Below the pieces are notes generated by a model, which saw nothing but the letters and a program-made list of their open reading frames with translations, had not been told where the DNA came from and ran no database searches. Below are positions 42,301 through 50,539 of a stretch of DNA of 64,000 nt, piece by piece; the stretch's first letter is position 1, and each line of letters starts with the position of its first letter. The translations under genes and the position numbers were made by a program. This DNA is from Rhynochetos jubatus (lineage: Eukaryota; Chordata; Aves; Eurypygiformes; Rhynochetidae), in assembly GCA_027574665.1 (NCBI GenBank), contig CM050649.1:63640150-63704149 (forward strand). Reading direction: 5' to 3'.

Positions 42301-45300
42301 ATATCGGAACATTGCTGTCAAAAATTAGCCCAAGTCCTGCTGTACTTCTAAAATGAAGAAAACTGTGTTGGCTAATTCATCCTCTGTGGGAATTTGTACA
42401 GCAGGTGGTCTCTGAGAGGCGCTCAGTTAAAGCAAGGCTGATGGCTGCTGCTTGGCAGATCAATTCAGATGTGACAAATACAGCAAAACACAGAAGCAAC
42501 CGTGAGAGCACTGCAGAAAATTTGGTATTGGCAAAATTAGCCAAGAAGCAGTCAAACAGAAACAGTTATTATAAAGCTATGCAATATTACTAAGAATCTG
42601 CAAGAAGTGAGGTATTCACTATTTGTTTGACAATGATCTAAAAATCAGAAATGCATTTTTCTCCTTTCATATGACATAATACTGCTACAAAATTCATAGT
42701 CAGTAAAACAGAAGGTAAAGATTCAAATAAAAATATCAGCTAAAAATATAGCTGAATTAGCTCATCAGCAAACCAAAATGGTAATTTTAAAAGGATCTAT
42801 CAGCCAAATACAAAAGGAACCATTTACCTGCTGCAATGCTGGGTTACATTTACCTCTGTAAAGTCAATATCAAAAGAACTCCTAAGTGAAAGCCAGATTC
42901 AGGAAGGCTGCAGTTAGACAGCCCTAATAAAACTCTGAAAATAAAAGTGACTTACAAAAAAAAAAAAAAGAAATAATGCTGCTGCTAAAAATGGGACATT
43001 ACAACAGCAAATTTCTCTTGTGAAAAAACAGGATTCCTTTCCTAAACTAAGGAAATGGGACACAGCTCCTGATAAGCAGTAGGAATTCTGTCCATGTTGG
43101 CTATTAAGGTAAAGCCCATTGTTTATATGAAAAAGCCACGCAACGTCAAAGCTGTGCCTACCTCATCAAAGGTCTCTGTCATTTTTTGCAGGACATCCAT
43201 CTTGTGCAAACTTTGAAACATCTCTGCTGTTACCATGCCTAGAAAAATAATGTTTTAAAAAGACGAATTACTGACAACCACATCACATTAGATAAAGCCC
43301 AAACCACAATAAGGACCTCATTTAAATTCAGAAACACCAAGAAAGGGGGACTTTGTTTTATGTCTGTTTACACTGGCATGGGCAATATACATATATAGGG
43401 AGACAGATAAATTCATTTATAACAGAAAATACTGGTGAACCAAAACTGAAATTCACATTAGCAAAATCTGCCCTGTGCTGTCTGGCATGGCTATTTTCTC
43501 TGTGCATTCATTTACTTCAAGGATTTACTAGAATTTTGCTCACAACTAGTCTAAGATCCCAAAACATTTTCCATAAGAGAAAGTACATTAGTCAGAGACG
43601 GGGAAAAATATTTTGAAGTGTAAAAAGGTACATTCTAGCTGCTTAAATACACTCAGAAGTTTCAAGCTAACAGAACAGCTGTCTTAAAACTCTTACTTGC
43701 CATCCTGAAGCATTTTGTTAGCAAACTGTCCAAAGAAATCACTGTGTCTCAGTGTTTGTTATGAAACAGACAGCTTCCCAACCCTCTGGTGAAAGTAACC
43801 ACAATGAGGCAAGAGAGTGCTTTTCTAGCCACCAAAGCAGGGAGGTTAATTTGCTAGCAGTTTATTTTCAAAGACACTAGCAAAACAAAAGACTAGGAAA
43901 TTACAAAAGAAACAGCAACTGAAACACTGCATTTTAATTAGACAATCATCAAAACTATCTTCCCTATGTGGGGATTCTGCGAAGCAATCTGACATGCCAC
44001 TTCAGAAACCCAAGCCATGTTCAAATACAGCTCAAAGTTGGCATGTTGTAAACACAGAGAATGTAGCCAGCAACAATCTTTACTACTAGTCCTGCCTGTC
44101 TGGAGTTTGTCTTAATGTACAGATACAGAGTTTGTCTTGATGTACAGATAAGTACATAATTTACTGGAGAGAAAAATTCCCCTTTAGGAAGTACTCTTCA
44201 GACTACTCTCACCTGCAGAAAGGGCTAGTAAGAGGGTAAATTACCTTGACAGCCTGAGCACTGAATGAAGAAGTTGATAAGATCTAGAAGTGCCACATTC
44301 TTGTCTTGTTTATAAGCTTCAACCCAGTCATCTACTACAGACTAGAACAGATTAAAGAAACTATTAGTCAGGAACCAAACACAACACACCCACTGAGGAC
44401 ATCCACAATAAAGACACAAACTAACATTGTTCCATCTCCATTAAATTATAAAAATGAGACTAAACTCCACACCATTTTGTTCCATTTCTAATAGTACATG
44501 CAAAAGACTACTTTTGGGGCAAAATGAAGTCTTGAATTGCTCATTCACGAGTTCTGCTCTAGGCAATGTTGCCATTCAGAGACACTTTGCTCCCTGTTAA
44601 CAGGGAAAATAACCACAGCTTAGTAATTAATAATTTCAATATACAAAAACCAAAGCGTTCCCCTCCAGATTTCTTGCCAGCACTGAGGTAAGAGTTTCAC
44701 TTAAAAGAAAAAAAGAATAAATAACCTCTGCACCATCCAATAATTAACATCAGCAATGGTGCCTGGGAGGCTGAAACAGTTCATTCTACACTTAAGCTAA
44801 ACAACAACTCCAAATTTCATCTCCAGGGCTACCGCCTACAGCCCGCATGTGACACAGGCCTGCTGGGACAAGCCATCCAGACTTCAACCCACCTCTAGTG
44901 CCACACAAGTCTAACGATCCTAGCAGCAGCAGCTCGGACTCAAGCTGTTGCCTTTCCAAGCCCTTCACATCACACTTTGCGCAGCAGAAGCTGAGCTCTT
45001 CAGGGAGCTCTACTGAAGCAAACACAGCTGTAGCACAGCACAAGTCCATCCGCACAAACACCTTGGAAAAACTAAGGTCTCGCATTCAAAATATAAATGT
45101 ACTTTTCAGGTGTGCACACACACGGGCTTTGCATACAGACACTACACACTGGAGGCATATGTATAATCCTGTATAAAAATATTTGGGAGTCCAGGTTTTA
45201 ATCCTTCATACACAAGCATAATATACACATATGCTCACAGAATATGGCGAGGTGGGCCTCCTCACATTAAATAAAGATGCTAACTATATAGATGCATAGG

Positions 45301-48300
45301 GAACCTGACTATTATGCAACCTGCTACCAAACTGCATTGCAATGGGGGTAAAAGAAAAACACCAAAAAGGCAAGCTCCCAGAAAAAAAAAAAAACAAGCC
45401 TGATTTTAAGAATCCTGAACAACCGAAACTTTCTATTGACAAACCATTTCTGTATCTTTAAAAATAATTCTCTTTTCATGTGTTCAGACATTGCTTTAGG
45501 AAGACTGGTTTAGGTACATATTTCCTTCCTTTTAAAATATCTGAAAACTAGTTTTTCACTAAACTCTTGAAGACACGTTTTTTTCCAAGAGTCACGCTCG
45601 TAACAGTTTTCCAATCAAACATGTTTCTTCCCCCCTATGCCAAAACACAACAAAACTTCAGTGCTCCAGAGTATAAATAACTGAAGTGACCACTGTTTCT
45701 CCACCTTCCCTTCATCAACTCCACTCAGAATCCAGAGCTAGAAATACCTGCATGGCCCGCTTCCCCATGCTAACCACTTCAAACAACGTAACTGCCTCAA
45801 CCACTTCTCCATTCCGCAGCTGGCTGACTCTTCGGCTACTGGAAGAATTTCTCCTTATGTTTTCACACTGTTCTCGGACCTTCCGTTTCTCTCTCTGAAA
45901 CAAGCCAAGCAAAGAAAGGCTGTGAGAAAATGCAACATGTAACAGCCATTCGCAGATACATGAATTATCCCCTAATAACAAGTTTATTTTACTCTCATTG
46001 TGGTGATTTCCCCAGAGTGCTAACTTTTAAGCTTCAAGGACACTGATAAAGCCTTAACAAACATGACCATACTGGAAGGGGATGAAAGAAAGGATTTACC
46101 AGTTGTGAATTTTTTCTCAATGAGTCGTAAGCATAGGAATGTGTAAGAGGAAAGAAGCTTCTGAACAAGTCATGTGCTACCCAGAAGGCATTTTTCAGCA
46201 GCAGCTGTGATTTCTGAAGAACAGACAGCAAGCTCAGAAGCTCTTCTACATCTTTTCACTCACAGGGTAAACACACAACCTGCAAATTAACGTCAGCTGC
46301 ACACAATGCACAACTGAAATGAACTGACTGTTCAAAAGCCAGCATCAAGGCTCTGATGCCAATGGAATTTGGCGGTCATGCTGTACCCAGTGACTAGATC
46401 TCAGATGCACTGTATTGCGACTGTTTTACATAATATTCAGTTGTTACAAAACTGAGACAGAAAATAAATTCCATAATAAAAAAGAAAATTCAAAAAAAAA
46501 AAAATCAACTTACAGGTGTTTTCAGGTTGCCATTTCTCACACAGCTGCCGTTCTGCACAGCAGACTCAGGCACGGTCTCATCATGGACACCATTTTCTCT
46601 GAAGCGCAAAACACGTGTTGAAGGGGTTAGCAGTGAGAATACAGAGCTACACACCTCAGTACAAACAACAAAAGAAAATAGAAGCATATATATGTATTTT
46701 GATATTTTTAATCGTTTGGAAGTTATGTTATTTTGTTACTAAAAAACATCTAACTTAAAAAGGCCCCAAACTTCTGTTGCACTTTTACAAACTCTTGCCT
46801 TGCCTGTAAGATATACAGATAATCAGAAAACTAGTAAAATTATCGAAGATATCAAGTACAAAATACGTAAATGAAGCGGAAAGCTGATGTTGACTTAAGG
46901 CAGCCTTTGTTGACTTAAGAGCTTTGCACCAGGAATCAATACAATTGATTCCTTCACGGGTGCTCTACACAAAACAAGGTAGTAACATTTGATGGGTCTG
47001 CATTTCAAAATGAGAGGAAGAAACCCTTTTGTCTACAAAACACGCTGAAGAAAAAAGACACAAGAAATTTTACTTGCAGGTCATTGCTAATATGATGGAG
47101 AAATAATTTTATAAACAAAGATGCACCTTCTGGGAGATCTGAAGCCATATATTTATCTGCAATGAAATCATGCCACTTTTCATCACTCCCAACGCTAACA
47201 ATGTGCTTTGCAAAAGTCATGTTTGAGCAGACGAGCTGGATCCCACTTGTGCAGCAGGCCCAGTACTGGTAGCTGGCTGCTATGGCCTCCTTTTAAACTA
47301 TGGTGGCCAGGACATGAAGCCAGTTGATTTGTACTATAAGAAGGCAGAAAAAGAAAGTAAGTATGAGAGTGTACAGTTACTTTAACTTTCGTCATACTGC
47401 TGCAACAAGAGCATACTAACACAAGCAACCACTTTACAAAGAAAAAGCCAGCATATTACACTGTCAGGTAAAGTCAACTCTCCAACGCTCAGTGCTAACC
47501 CAGATGGAGAATTAACTGCGTTATGGGTGCAGGGCCAGCTCGACTCCAGCCCGGTTTATCAATGCCAGATAAGCACTGCTGTTGTTGTTCTTCATTACGC
47601 TGTTTCAGACAGACATTGTCTCTGCAACGCAAATCTTGAAGCGGAATAGCATCAACTGCAGGACCAAGATCCTGATGTTATTTTGTTAGTGAGAGCACAC
47701 ACAGGTTTTTATTTAAACACGTCTATGTTTACTTTTTAATCCATTGGGACACTTCACCTTAAGCAATGTAGAATCAGGCTTCCAAAGACTCCTATATAAA
47801 GTCTATATAAATATGAAACTCTGTAAAAATATGTCAAATTTCTAAATACAATTATGCAAAGGCATAACTTTTCTACAGAGAGAAATCCCATGAAAATTAA
47901 ATTCAATTAACGTCTTGTCATAGAGAAGTGCAAAATGTGCCACAGTGTTTGACAGCTAGAAGCCAAGAAAATGACTCAGGATGAACCAATCCTTACATCC
48001 ATTGTCCAGACTCCTGCATGTTACAGAAAAGAGAGGGATGAACTATAGCTCACAACCGAGTCAGCACTCTAAGAGCAATAGTTTGCACGAGTTTTCAAAC
48101 GTTGTCTTTGATGTGTAACTGCAAGCCAGAGATGAAGTATCTCAAGCACCACCAGAAACTTCCTAGTTGAAAAGGACAAGCAGCAAGAGACAGCAGCACG
48201 TACAGCTCTTCTGATGGCAGTTAGCTCTTCACAGATTCCCCTACAGCCCAGAAATAAACAAAAGGAATCCAAACGTGTTTGTCAAGGAGTTGCCGCTCCT

Positions 48301-50461
48301 ATGTGATTAAATCCTTTCACTCTTGATTTCAAAGCAGAATGCAACATTATGGGTCTGCAGTAACGTGTTCTTACTTGCACTGTTTCGCTAGAACTACAAC
48401 TCAGATGCCAGCCAACATCGTGATACCATGTGTTAACTGTTTCTGCATTATACCTTAACATAACGCTCAATACACACTCAAACAACTTTCCCAAATTGTT
48501 TGCATGTACTATTTAGCAACTTATTCCACCCCATAATGAAAGTAAATGTATTTCATTTGATTACAGCGACTATAATGGAGTTCAAGTTGAATTAAAACAT
48601 TTAAATAATAAAAAAATTCAGAACTGCTGCAGGACAGTTCAGCCAAGTACTTGTCTGATCACATACTGCTTTTAACATCTCTGCCTGCAGTATATTTCTC
48701 TGAAGCTTTAACCTACGCATCTCTTTCCCAAGAACATGCTGAAAGATGGCACTAGAGATGGGATCTACTGGCCCTGTGATGCTTCAGAAATAAAATGAGG
48801 TATTTTAATGGAGTTTTTATTTGCACAACTAACTCTCTGTTGAAGAAACTGTAAAAATAATTAAGATCTCCTCTTATCTTCATGAGCAAAACAGGAACTA
48901 CTGTATCTAGTTGAGGATGACATACAATCACTTCTGCAGCGACCCTTATACATAACTGCATTTAACATCTTTTCAACTATGGGAGTGCAACAGTAGGTTT
49001 GACAAATTTTTAACTAGTCTTTCTTCTTTTTTTCCTCCCCTTGGTTAGTCTACACCATACTGAGCATTTTTGCACCCCTATATTCACTGCCTCATGCATT
49101 GGTAAGAAACAGTTCTCAGCCTTTACTTTGTTTCCATCGGCCATGGGCACAAAAGCATAGGCAGAATTCCATTCCTATCTCATCCTAATTTTCACGTTTA
49201 CACTCTGTCACATTTGGTTCAGACTCATTTTTACCTCGCGTTCCTGCCACGGTATGGTCCTTTCACTAGCACTTGAAGTATTACTGATGAGAGAAAAACA
49301 CTTGAAGTAGGAAGCAAGCAGAGTCCTTCATCTAGTTCTCAAACACAATACTGTTGTGAGAACTTCTGAATTCAGTCTTTTCATCTTAAGAAACATTTGG
49401 AGCAGATTCAGTGATTCACACTTAGAAAGAAAGCTACCTCTTTAATAGAGAGATAACAGATTCCTTTAGCTGCGAAAAAGGAACAATTAATCTATGCTAC
49501 TCGAGGAAACCTACCTGTAGATTTTTATAGTTACAAATTTCAATACAACAGCTGCATCTTTTAGAAGCAACATAACCTCAGCTAAACAATTGGCAGGTGT
49601 CTTCCTGACACTTCTGAGACTACGAGGATGGCTTCAGATAAAGCATACTGGAAAGGACATATGGGAAGCTATATTAATTGTCACCAGGGACTACAAGGAA
49701 TACATCTCTCAGCTTTCGTTAGAGCTTAATGAAGCAAAAGACCTGGAGCAGACTTGCTCAGAAGGTGACAGGTTCAGCAGCAACTGGGCTGCAGTGAGTC
49801 CAAAGTATGCAACAGTGGATACCTAAGACACTTTGCTCTTCTAAACTTGACAACATATGCCCAAATGTTTTAACTTTACAATGTATTTATATCTGCTCTT
49901 TCTACCTCCAAATACCATGGTGTAAACAGTGATATGAATACATTCATCTCAACATATGACTGAAAACATACACTATGAAAGGGAGAAGACTTGACATTTC
50001 CCTGATAAAAGCAGTTATAGAGAAGCAATGCCCACCTCAATGCCAACATGGAGACTACAGATTACTCAGCACTATTCCTTCTCAGCCCCCCCAAATTCAC
50101 CAACAAAGTGAACACGTGTTGACTATGAATCTGCTGATTTTTTTTTTTTTTAAGTAGGTTCATTTGCCCTGTAGTGAATGAGGCACAGGAAAGCTTCTAA
50201 GGCCAAGGCCTCTGTCAGCATAACACCCTACATTAGGAAGATGCTAAACACATAAAAAAAGAATAAAACAAGATATAGTGCATAGCAAATCCCTTTTATC
50301 TTCCTTCCCACCCAAAATGGCACATTACAGACTGCCCCAGTATCTGCAGGCCCCAATCCAAGGGACAGCACCCTAATTTACCAACCAACTTTACAGGTAA
50401 CCTGTACCAGGTCTTACTTTTGGCTGGGAGTGTTACCGGCTGCGTTGGGCTCAGCTATCAT
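112..50461 (-). CDS. Cohesin SA/STAG-family subunit, STAG2-like, 5' part of gene
   Basis: This gene encodes a stromal antigen (SA/Scc3) HEAT-repeat subunit of cohesin, which acts in the nucleus by binding the RAD21-type kleisin and recruiting CTCF or shugoshin. I assembled 18 exons by homology and splice sites; they join in frame for 670 codons: 50418-50461, 46514-46598, 45748-45894, 44245-44341, 43162-43238, 37047-37251, 35825-35976, 34183-34256, 33614-33737, 28742-28840, 26534-26613, 6056-6163, 3984-4092, 3023-3140, 2026-2129, 1487-1579, 1310-1399 and 112-315. Recognisable family segments include [60 protein letters not shown] and [10 protein letters not shown]. Compared from memory, it resembles human STAG2 more than STAG1 or STAG3 but is much more divergent than a normal bird STAG1 or STAG2 would be. 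It may be a separate paralogue or the bird counterpart of STAG3. The 3' part (about half) is off the left edge. Three exons appear twice because of a probable misassembly. Confidence 0.9.
1310..1399 (-). CDS. STAG-like exon 17
   Basis: 90 nt, phase 0/0, residues about 573-602, encoding [20 protein letters not shown] then [10 protein letters not shown]. It matches [20 protein letters not shown] of STAG1. Acceptor ctgcag, donor AAG|gtgaat. Confidence 0.96.
1487..1579 (-). CDS. STAG-like exon 16
   Basis: 93 nt, phase 0/0, residues about 542-572, encoding [20 protein letters not shown] then [11 protein letters not shown]. It matches STAG2 VLTAKEKKTQLDDRTKITE and LPQLLAK. The acceptor is atctgcag|ATT; the nearer AG at gtcag would be in the wrong phase. 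Confidence 0.95.
2026..2129 (-). CDS. STAG-like exon 15
   Basis: 104 nt, phase 1 in and 0 out, residues about 507-541, encoding [20 protein letters not shown] then [14 protein letters not shown] (STAG2: ECHPPVGRGTGKR). I chose the donor AAAAAA|gtcagt over an upstream gtgcag because it keeps GRGAAKK and gives the phase the next exon requires. Confidence 0.92.
2536..2612 (-). mobile_element. Possible ancient CR1 scrap
   Basis: gtcaaagaatggtttgtgttgg followed by aaatgacc resembles the reverse-complement CR1 terminus (cagaatggtttgggttgg). Too short and decayed to be sure. Confidence 0.35.
3023..3140 (-). CDS. STAG-like exon 14
   Basis: 118 nt, phase 0 in and 1 out, residues about 468-506, encoding [20 protein letters not shown] then [13 protein letters not shown]. 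It matches LHEHAAYLVDSLWESS and [15 protein letters not shown]. Acceptor cctag, donor GAAG|gtgggt. Confidence 0.95.
3984..4092 (-). CDS. STAG-like exon 13
   Basis: 109 nt, phase 2 in and 0 out, residues about 431-467. It starts [20 protein letters not shown], a charged, poorly conserved loop, then [14 protein letters not shown], matching NLIRMLVLFFLESE. Donor AAG|gtgagg. Confidence 0.93.
6056..6163 (-). CDS. STAG-like exon 12
   Basis: 108 nt, phase 2/2, residues about 395-430, encoding [19 protein letters not shown] then [14 protein letters not shown]. It closely matches STAG2 ([31 protein letters not shown]). Acceptor gcctag, donor AAAG|gtatct. Confidence 0.96.
7412..7850 (+). mobile_element. 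CR1 LINE fragment (reverse transcriptase part)
   Basis: The + strand encodes [20 protein letters not shown] followed by LADDTKMGG, the CR1 reverse transcriptase core, then frameshifts and stops. It is 5' and 3' truncated and lies in the intron between STAG-like exons 11 and 12, opposite to the gene. Confidence 0.9.
8236..8896 (+). mobile_element. CR1 LINE fragment with 3' end
   Basis: It starts in the late part of the CR1 coding region ([20 protein letters not shown] is visible) and continues through the 3' UTR to the typical terminus gttctgtgattct. It overlaps in consensus position with the fragment 400 bases upstream, so it is a separate insertion. Confidence 0.9.
12498..12748 (+). mobile_element. 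CR1 3' tail, left copy
   Basis: A short 5'-truncated CR1 ending in ccaaccttagtgattctgtg. It has the usual caggctgccaagggaagtgg and ggttggactggatcacctta blocks. Same element as 23967-24217. Confidence 0.88.
12984..13023. repeat. Two-copy direct repeat, left copy
   Basis: cctggaatttctttgct occurs twice with a 6-base spacer. The same pair recurs in the right block at about 24453-24492. Intronic. Confidence 0.7.
15065..15144 (-). CDS. STAG-like exon 11, left copy
   Basis: Same sequence as 26534-26613. This copy is contiguous with the downstream exon at 6056-6163, to which it joins in phase 2 (CA+G gives Gln, then [12 protein letters not shown]). Confidence 0.92.
17196..17294 (-). CDS. STAG-like exon 10, left copy
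   Basis: Same sequence as 28742-28840, with the same acceptor (ttgtag) and donor (AAG|gtaaat). In a collapsed locus this and the right copy are one exon. Confidence 0.9.
18755..18783 (+). repeat. A/G homopolymer run, left copy
   Basis: An A run of about 14 followed by about 8 G, then gaggg. It repeats in the right copy at about 30301-30329. Intronic, with no visible function. Confidence 0.7.
20532..20572. repeat. 19-bp inverted repeat with 3-nt loop, left copy
   Basis: Left arm atttcctaagtgcaagaag, loop tat, right arm cttcttgcacctaggaaat. 18 of 19 pairs are Watson-Crick; the other would be a G-U or A-C pair depending on strand. Flanks do not extend the pairing. Confidence 0.8.
22020..22062. 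repeat. (TAAA)n microsatellite, left copy
   Basis: About ten ataa/aaat units with one interruption, directly downstream (on the minus strand) of the donor of exon 9. The right copy at about 33566-33608 appears the same length. Confidence 0.85.
22068..22191 (-). CDS. STAG-like exon 9, left (artefactual) copy
   Basis: This is the same sequence as 33614-33737. It sits about 145 bases left of the N gap, inside the left duplicate, and probably represents the same exon seen in the neighbouring contig. Using both copies would keep frame but would be wrong if the duplication is false. Confidence 0.9.
22336..22348. other. Assembly gap (13 N)
   Basis: Thirteen N residues lie between the two block copies. 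The small, non-rounded length suggests a scaffolder estimate of a near-zero gap between two contigs. Confidence 0.99.
23967..24217 (+). mobile_element. CR1 3' tail, right copy
   Basis: Duplicate of 12498-12748 within the right block. With identical copies there is no sign of independent decay after a true duplication. Confidence 0.88.
26534..26613 (-). CDS. STAG-like exon 11, right copy
   Basis: 80 nt, phase 0 in and 2 out, residues about 369-394, encoding [20 protein letters not shown] then LLMLMS. It ends the stromalin conservative domain (compare DRIVSMTLDKEYDVAVEA). Donor CA|gtaaat. Identical exon at 15065-15144. Confidence 0.94.
26690..26810. other. Patch differing between the two block copies
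   Basis: The right copy has a net 77 extra bases compared with 15221-15265 in the left copy. The extra part is G-rich and then AT-rich, with imperfect echoes of the flanks (tagtagag, cagagat). It lies in an intron about 80 bases upstream of exon 11. Confidence 0.85.
28742..28840 (-). CDS. STAG-like exon 10, right copy
   Basis: 99 nt, phase 0/0, residues about 336-368, encoding [20 protein letters not shown] then LFTSRFK. Arg366 and Phe367 align with STAG2 Arg370 and Phe371. Identical exon at 17196-17294. Confidence 0.95.
32078..32118. repeat. 19-bp inverted repeat, right copy
   Basis: Same hairpin as 20532-20572, offset 11546, within the right block and in the intron between exons 9 and 10. 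Confidence 0.8.
33566..33608. repeat. (TAAA)n microsatellite, right copy
   Basis: Same unit, interruption and length as at 22020-22062. Microsatellites are among the fastest sites to diverge, so identity supports one locus assembled twice. Confidence 0.85.
33614..33737 (-). CDS. STAG-like exon 9 (stromalin conservative domain), right copy
   Basis: 124 nt, phase 2 in and 0 out, residues about 294-335, encoding [18 protein letters not shown] then [18 protein letters not shown]. Trp330 aligns with human STAG2 Trp334 of the CTCF/shugoshin-binding surface. This is the copy contiguous with exons 1-8. An identical exon lies at 22068-22191. Confidence 0.95.
34183..34256 (-). CDS. STAG-like exon 8
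   Basis: 74 nt, phase 0 in and 2 out, residues about 270-293, encoding [18 protein letters not shown] then TFLKRY. It matches IENMMNSIFKGIFVHRYR in STAG1, just before the stromalin conservative domain. Confidence 0.93.
34890..35182 (+). mobile_element. CR1 3' tail
   Basis: It begins acaagggcctgtagtgatgg and runs through gttggaactggatggtcttt to aaccagtctgtgacactatgg. The opposite strand shows a spurious long open frame. Intronic, antisense to the STAG-like gene. Confidence 0.9.
35825..35976 (-). CDS. STAG-like exon 7
   Basis: 152 nt, phase 1 in and 0 out, residues about 219-269, encoding [19 protein letters not shown], then [20 protein letters not shown]. It corresponds to the basic helical segment MKLMTALVNVALNL through RQYEAERNK of STAG1. 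The donor is GAG|gttagg, slightly weak. Confidence 0.93.
37047..37251 (-). CDS. STAG-like exon 6
   Basis: 205 nt, phase 0 in and 1 out, residues about 151-218. It contains [17 protein letters not shown], then [14 protein letters not shown], then [12 protein letters not shown] and [11 protein letters not shown], a highly conserved STAG signature. Donor GCAG|gtaaaa. Confidence 0.96.
38967..39038 (-). CDS. Possible cassette exon of the STAG-like gene
   Basis: A 72-nt interval with a good acceptor (cattgcag|G) and donor (ACG|gtaagg). It is open for 24 codons in phase 0/0, exactly the phase between exons 5 and 6. It would insert [18 protein letters not shown] and six more residues between TETFDE and DNEDYPL, where human STAG1-3 have no insert. 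The signal is splice-site and phase evidence only; it may be an optional exon or chance. Confidence 0.3.
39877..40000 (-). mobile_element. Old CR1 3' remnant
   Basis: It reads cacagaatcacaaggactga, then gatcaatctaatccagcccc, a decayed reverse-complement CR1 3' end. Boundaries are uncertain. Confidence 0.55.
40691..42062 (-). mobile_element. CR1 LINE, 1.4 kb, with reverse transcriptase reading frame
   Basis: On the minus strand this is a 5'-truncated CR1 from within the reverse transcriptase domain to the 3' terminus (tcacagaatcatagaatag on the + strand). A 172-codon frame at 41389-41907 retains [20 protein letters not shown], then [19 protein letters not shown] and the FADD catalytic motif. 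Near 41910 a short deletion joins the upstream part (compare the CR1 consensus GFTKG..CLTNLVAFYD). It is the youngest-looking element in the window and lies in sense with the STAG-like gene, in the intron between exons 5 and 6. Confidence 0.92.
43162..43238 (-). CDS. STAG-like exon 5
   Basis: 77 nt, phase 1 in and 0 out, residues about 125-150, encoding [20 protein letters not shown] then TETFDE. It corresponds to the [21 protein letters not shown] segment of STAG1 and is clearly diverged. Confidence 0.92.
44104..44152. repeat. Two-copy direct repeat of about 26 bp
   Basis: gagtttgtcttaatgtacag is followed by gagtttgtcttgatgtacag with a short spacer. Intronic, probably replication slippage. 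Confidence 0.7.
44245..44341 (-). CDS. STAG-like exon 4
   Basis: 97 nt, phase 0 in and 1 out, residues about 93-124. It encodes [20 protein letters not shown] followed by [11 protein letters not shown], nearly identical to STAG1/2. Acceptor ttctag, donor CAAG|gtaatt. Confidence 0.95.
45748..45894 (-). CDS. STAG-like exon 3
   Basis: 147 nt, phase 0/0, residues about 44-92. It starts basic (REKRKVREQ), has a Ser/Arg-rich stretch and ends with [15 protein letters not shown]. That matches the family motif VTLFEVVKLGKSAMQ at the start of the folded HEAT region. Confidence 0.92.
46514..46598 (-). CDS. STAG-like exon 2
   Basis: 85 nt, phase 2 in and phase 0 out, residues about 15-43, beginning [17 protein letters not shown]. 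Acceptor cttcag, donor CCT|gtaagt. This is the low-complexity N-terminal tail, comparable in position to the NGHPQQNGEGE stretch of STAG1. Homology is weak; phase and splice sites are good. Confidence 0.7.
46599..50417. other. Intron 1 of the STAG-like gene
   Basis: 3.8 kb without recognised repeats. It contains two splice-flanked open stretches on the minus strand (47074-47156 and about 47510-47655) that could be alternative 5' exons; neither joins exon 2 cleanly in phase. Confidence 0.5.
50418..50461 (-). CDS. STAG-like exon 1 (predicted start codon)
   Basis: The ATG at 50461-50459 opens [14 protein letters not shown] and ends in phase 2 at a strong donor (AA|gtaaga). This is exactly the phase that exon 2 needs, and the joint codon is AAA (Lys). 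The -3 base is a purine. Human STAG1 starts MITSEL, so an MI start is compatible. The choice of this exon is inference from phase, donor and CpG-island position, not from strong homology. Confidence 0.6.
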
Positions 50462-50472
50462 TTCCGCCACAT
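50458..50472 (-). promoter_or_regulatory. Four-codon upstream ORF overlapping the STAG-like start
   Basis: On the minus strand, ATG TGG CGG AAA TGA ends so that its TGA shares bases with the predicted main ATG (sequence AATGA). This layout could allow termination and reinitiation, provided the transcript starts upstream of 50472. Confidence 0.4.
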
Positions 50473-50539
50473 TATTTCAGCCGCACAGACAGCAAAGGCA
50501 GCACGGTCAGCTCCGCTCCTGAGGCAGCTTCAGCAAGAC

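Noticed and set aside
47074..47156. Splice-flanked 83-nt minus-strand interval with an ATG (MASDLPEG...)
   Set aside because: Good acceptor and donor, but that frame runs into a stop soon after the start of exon 2. The frame that would fit exon 2 carries an internal stop and only a very short ATG-initiated piece. It may be an untranslated exon at best.
47510..47655. Minus-strand open stretch with a Gln repeat after a possible acceptor
   Set aside because: No suitable donor in the phase required by exon 2, and no similarity to STAG N-termini.
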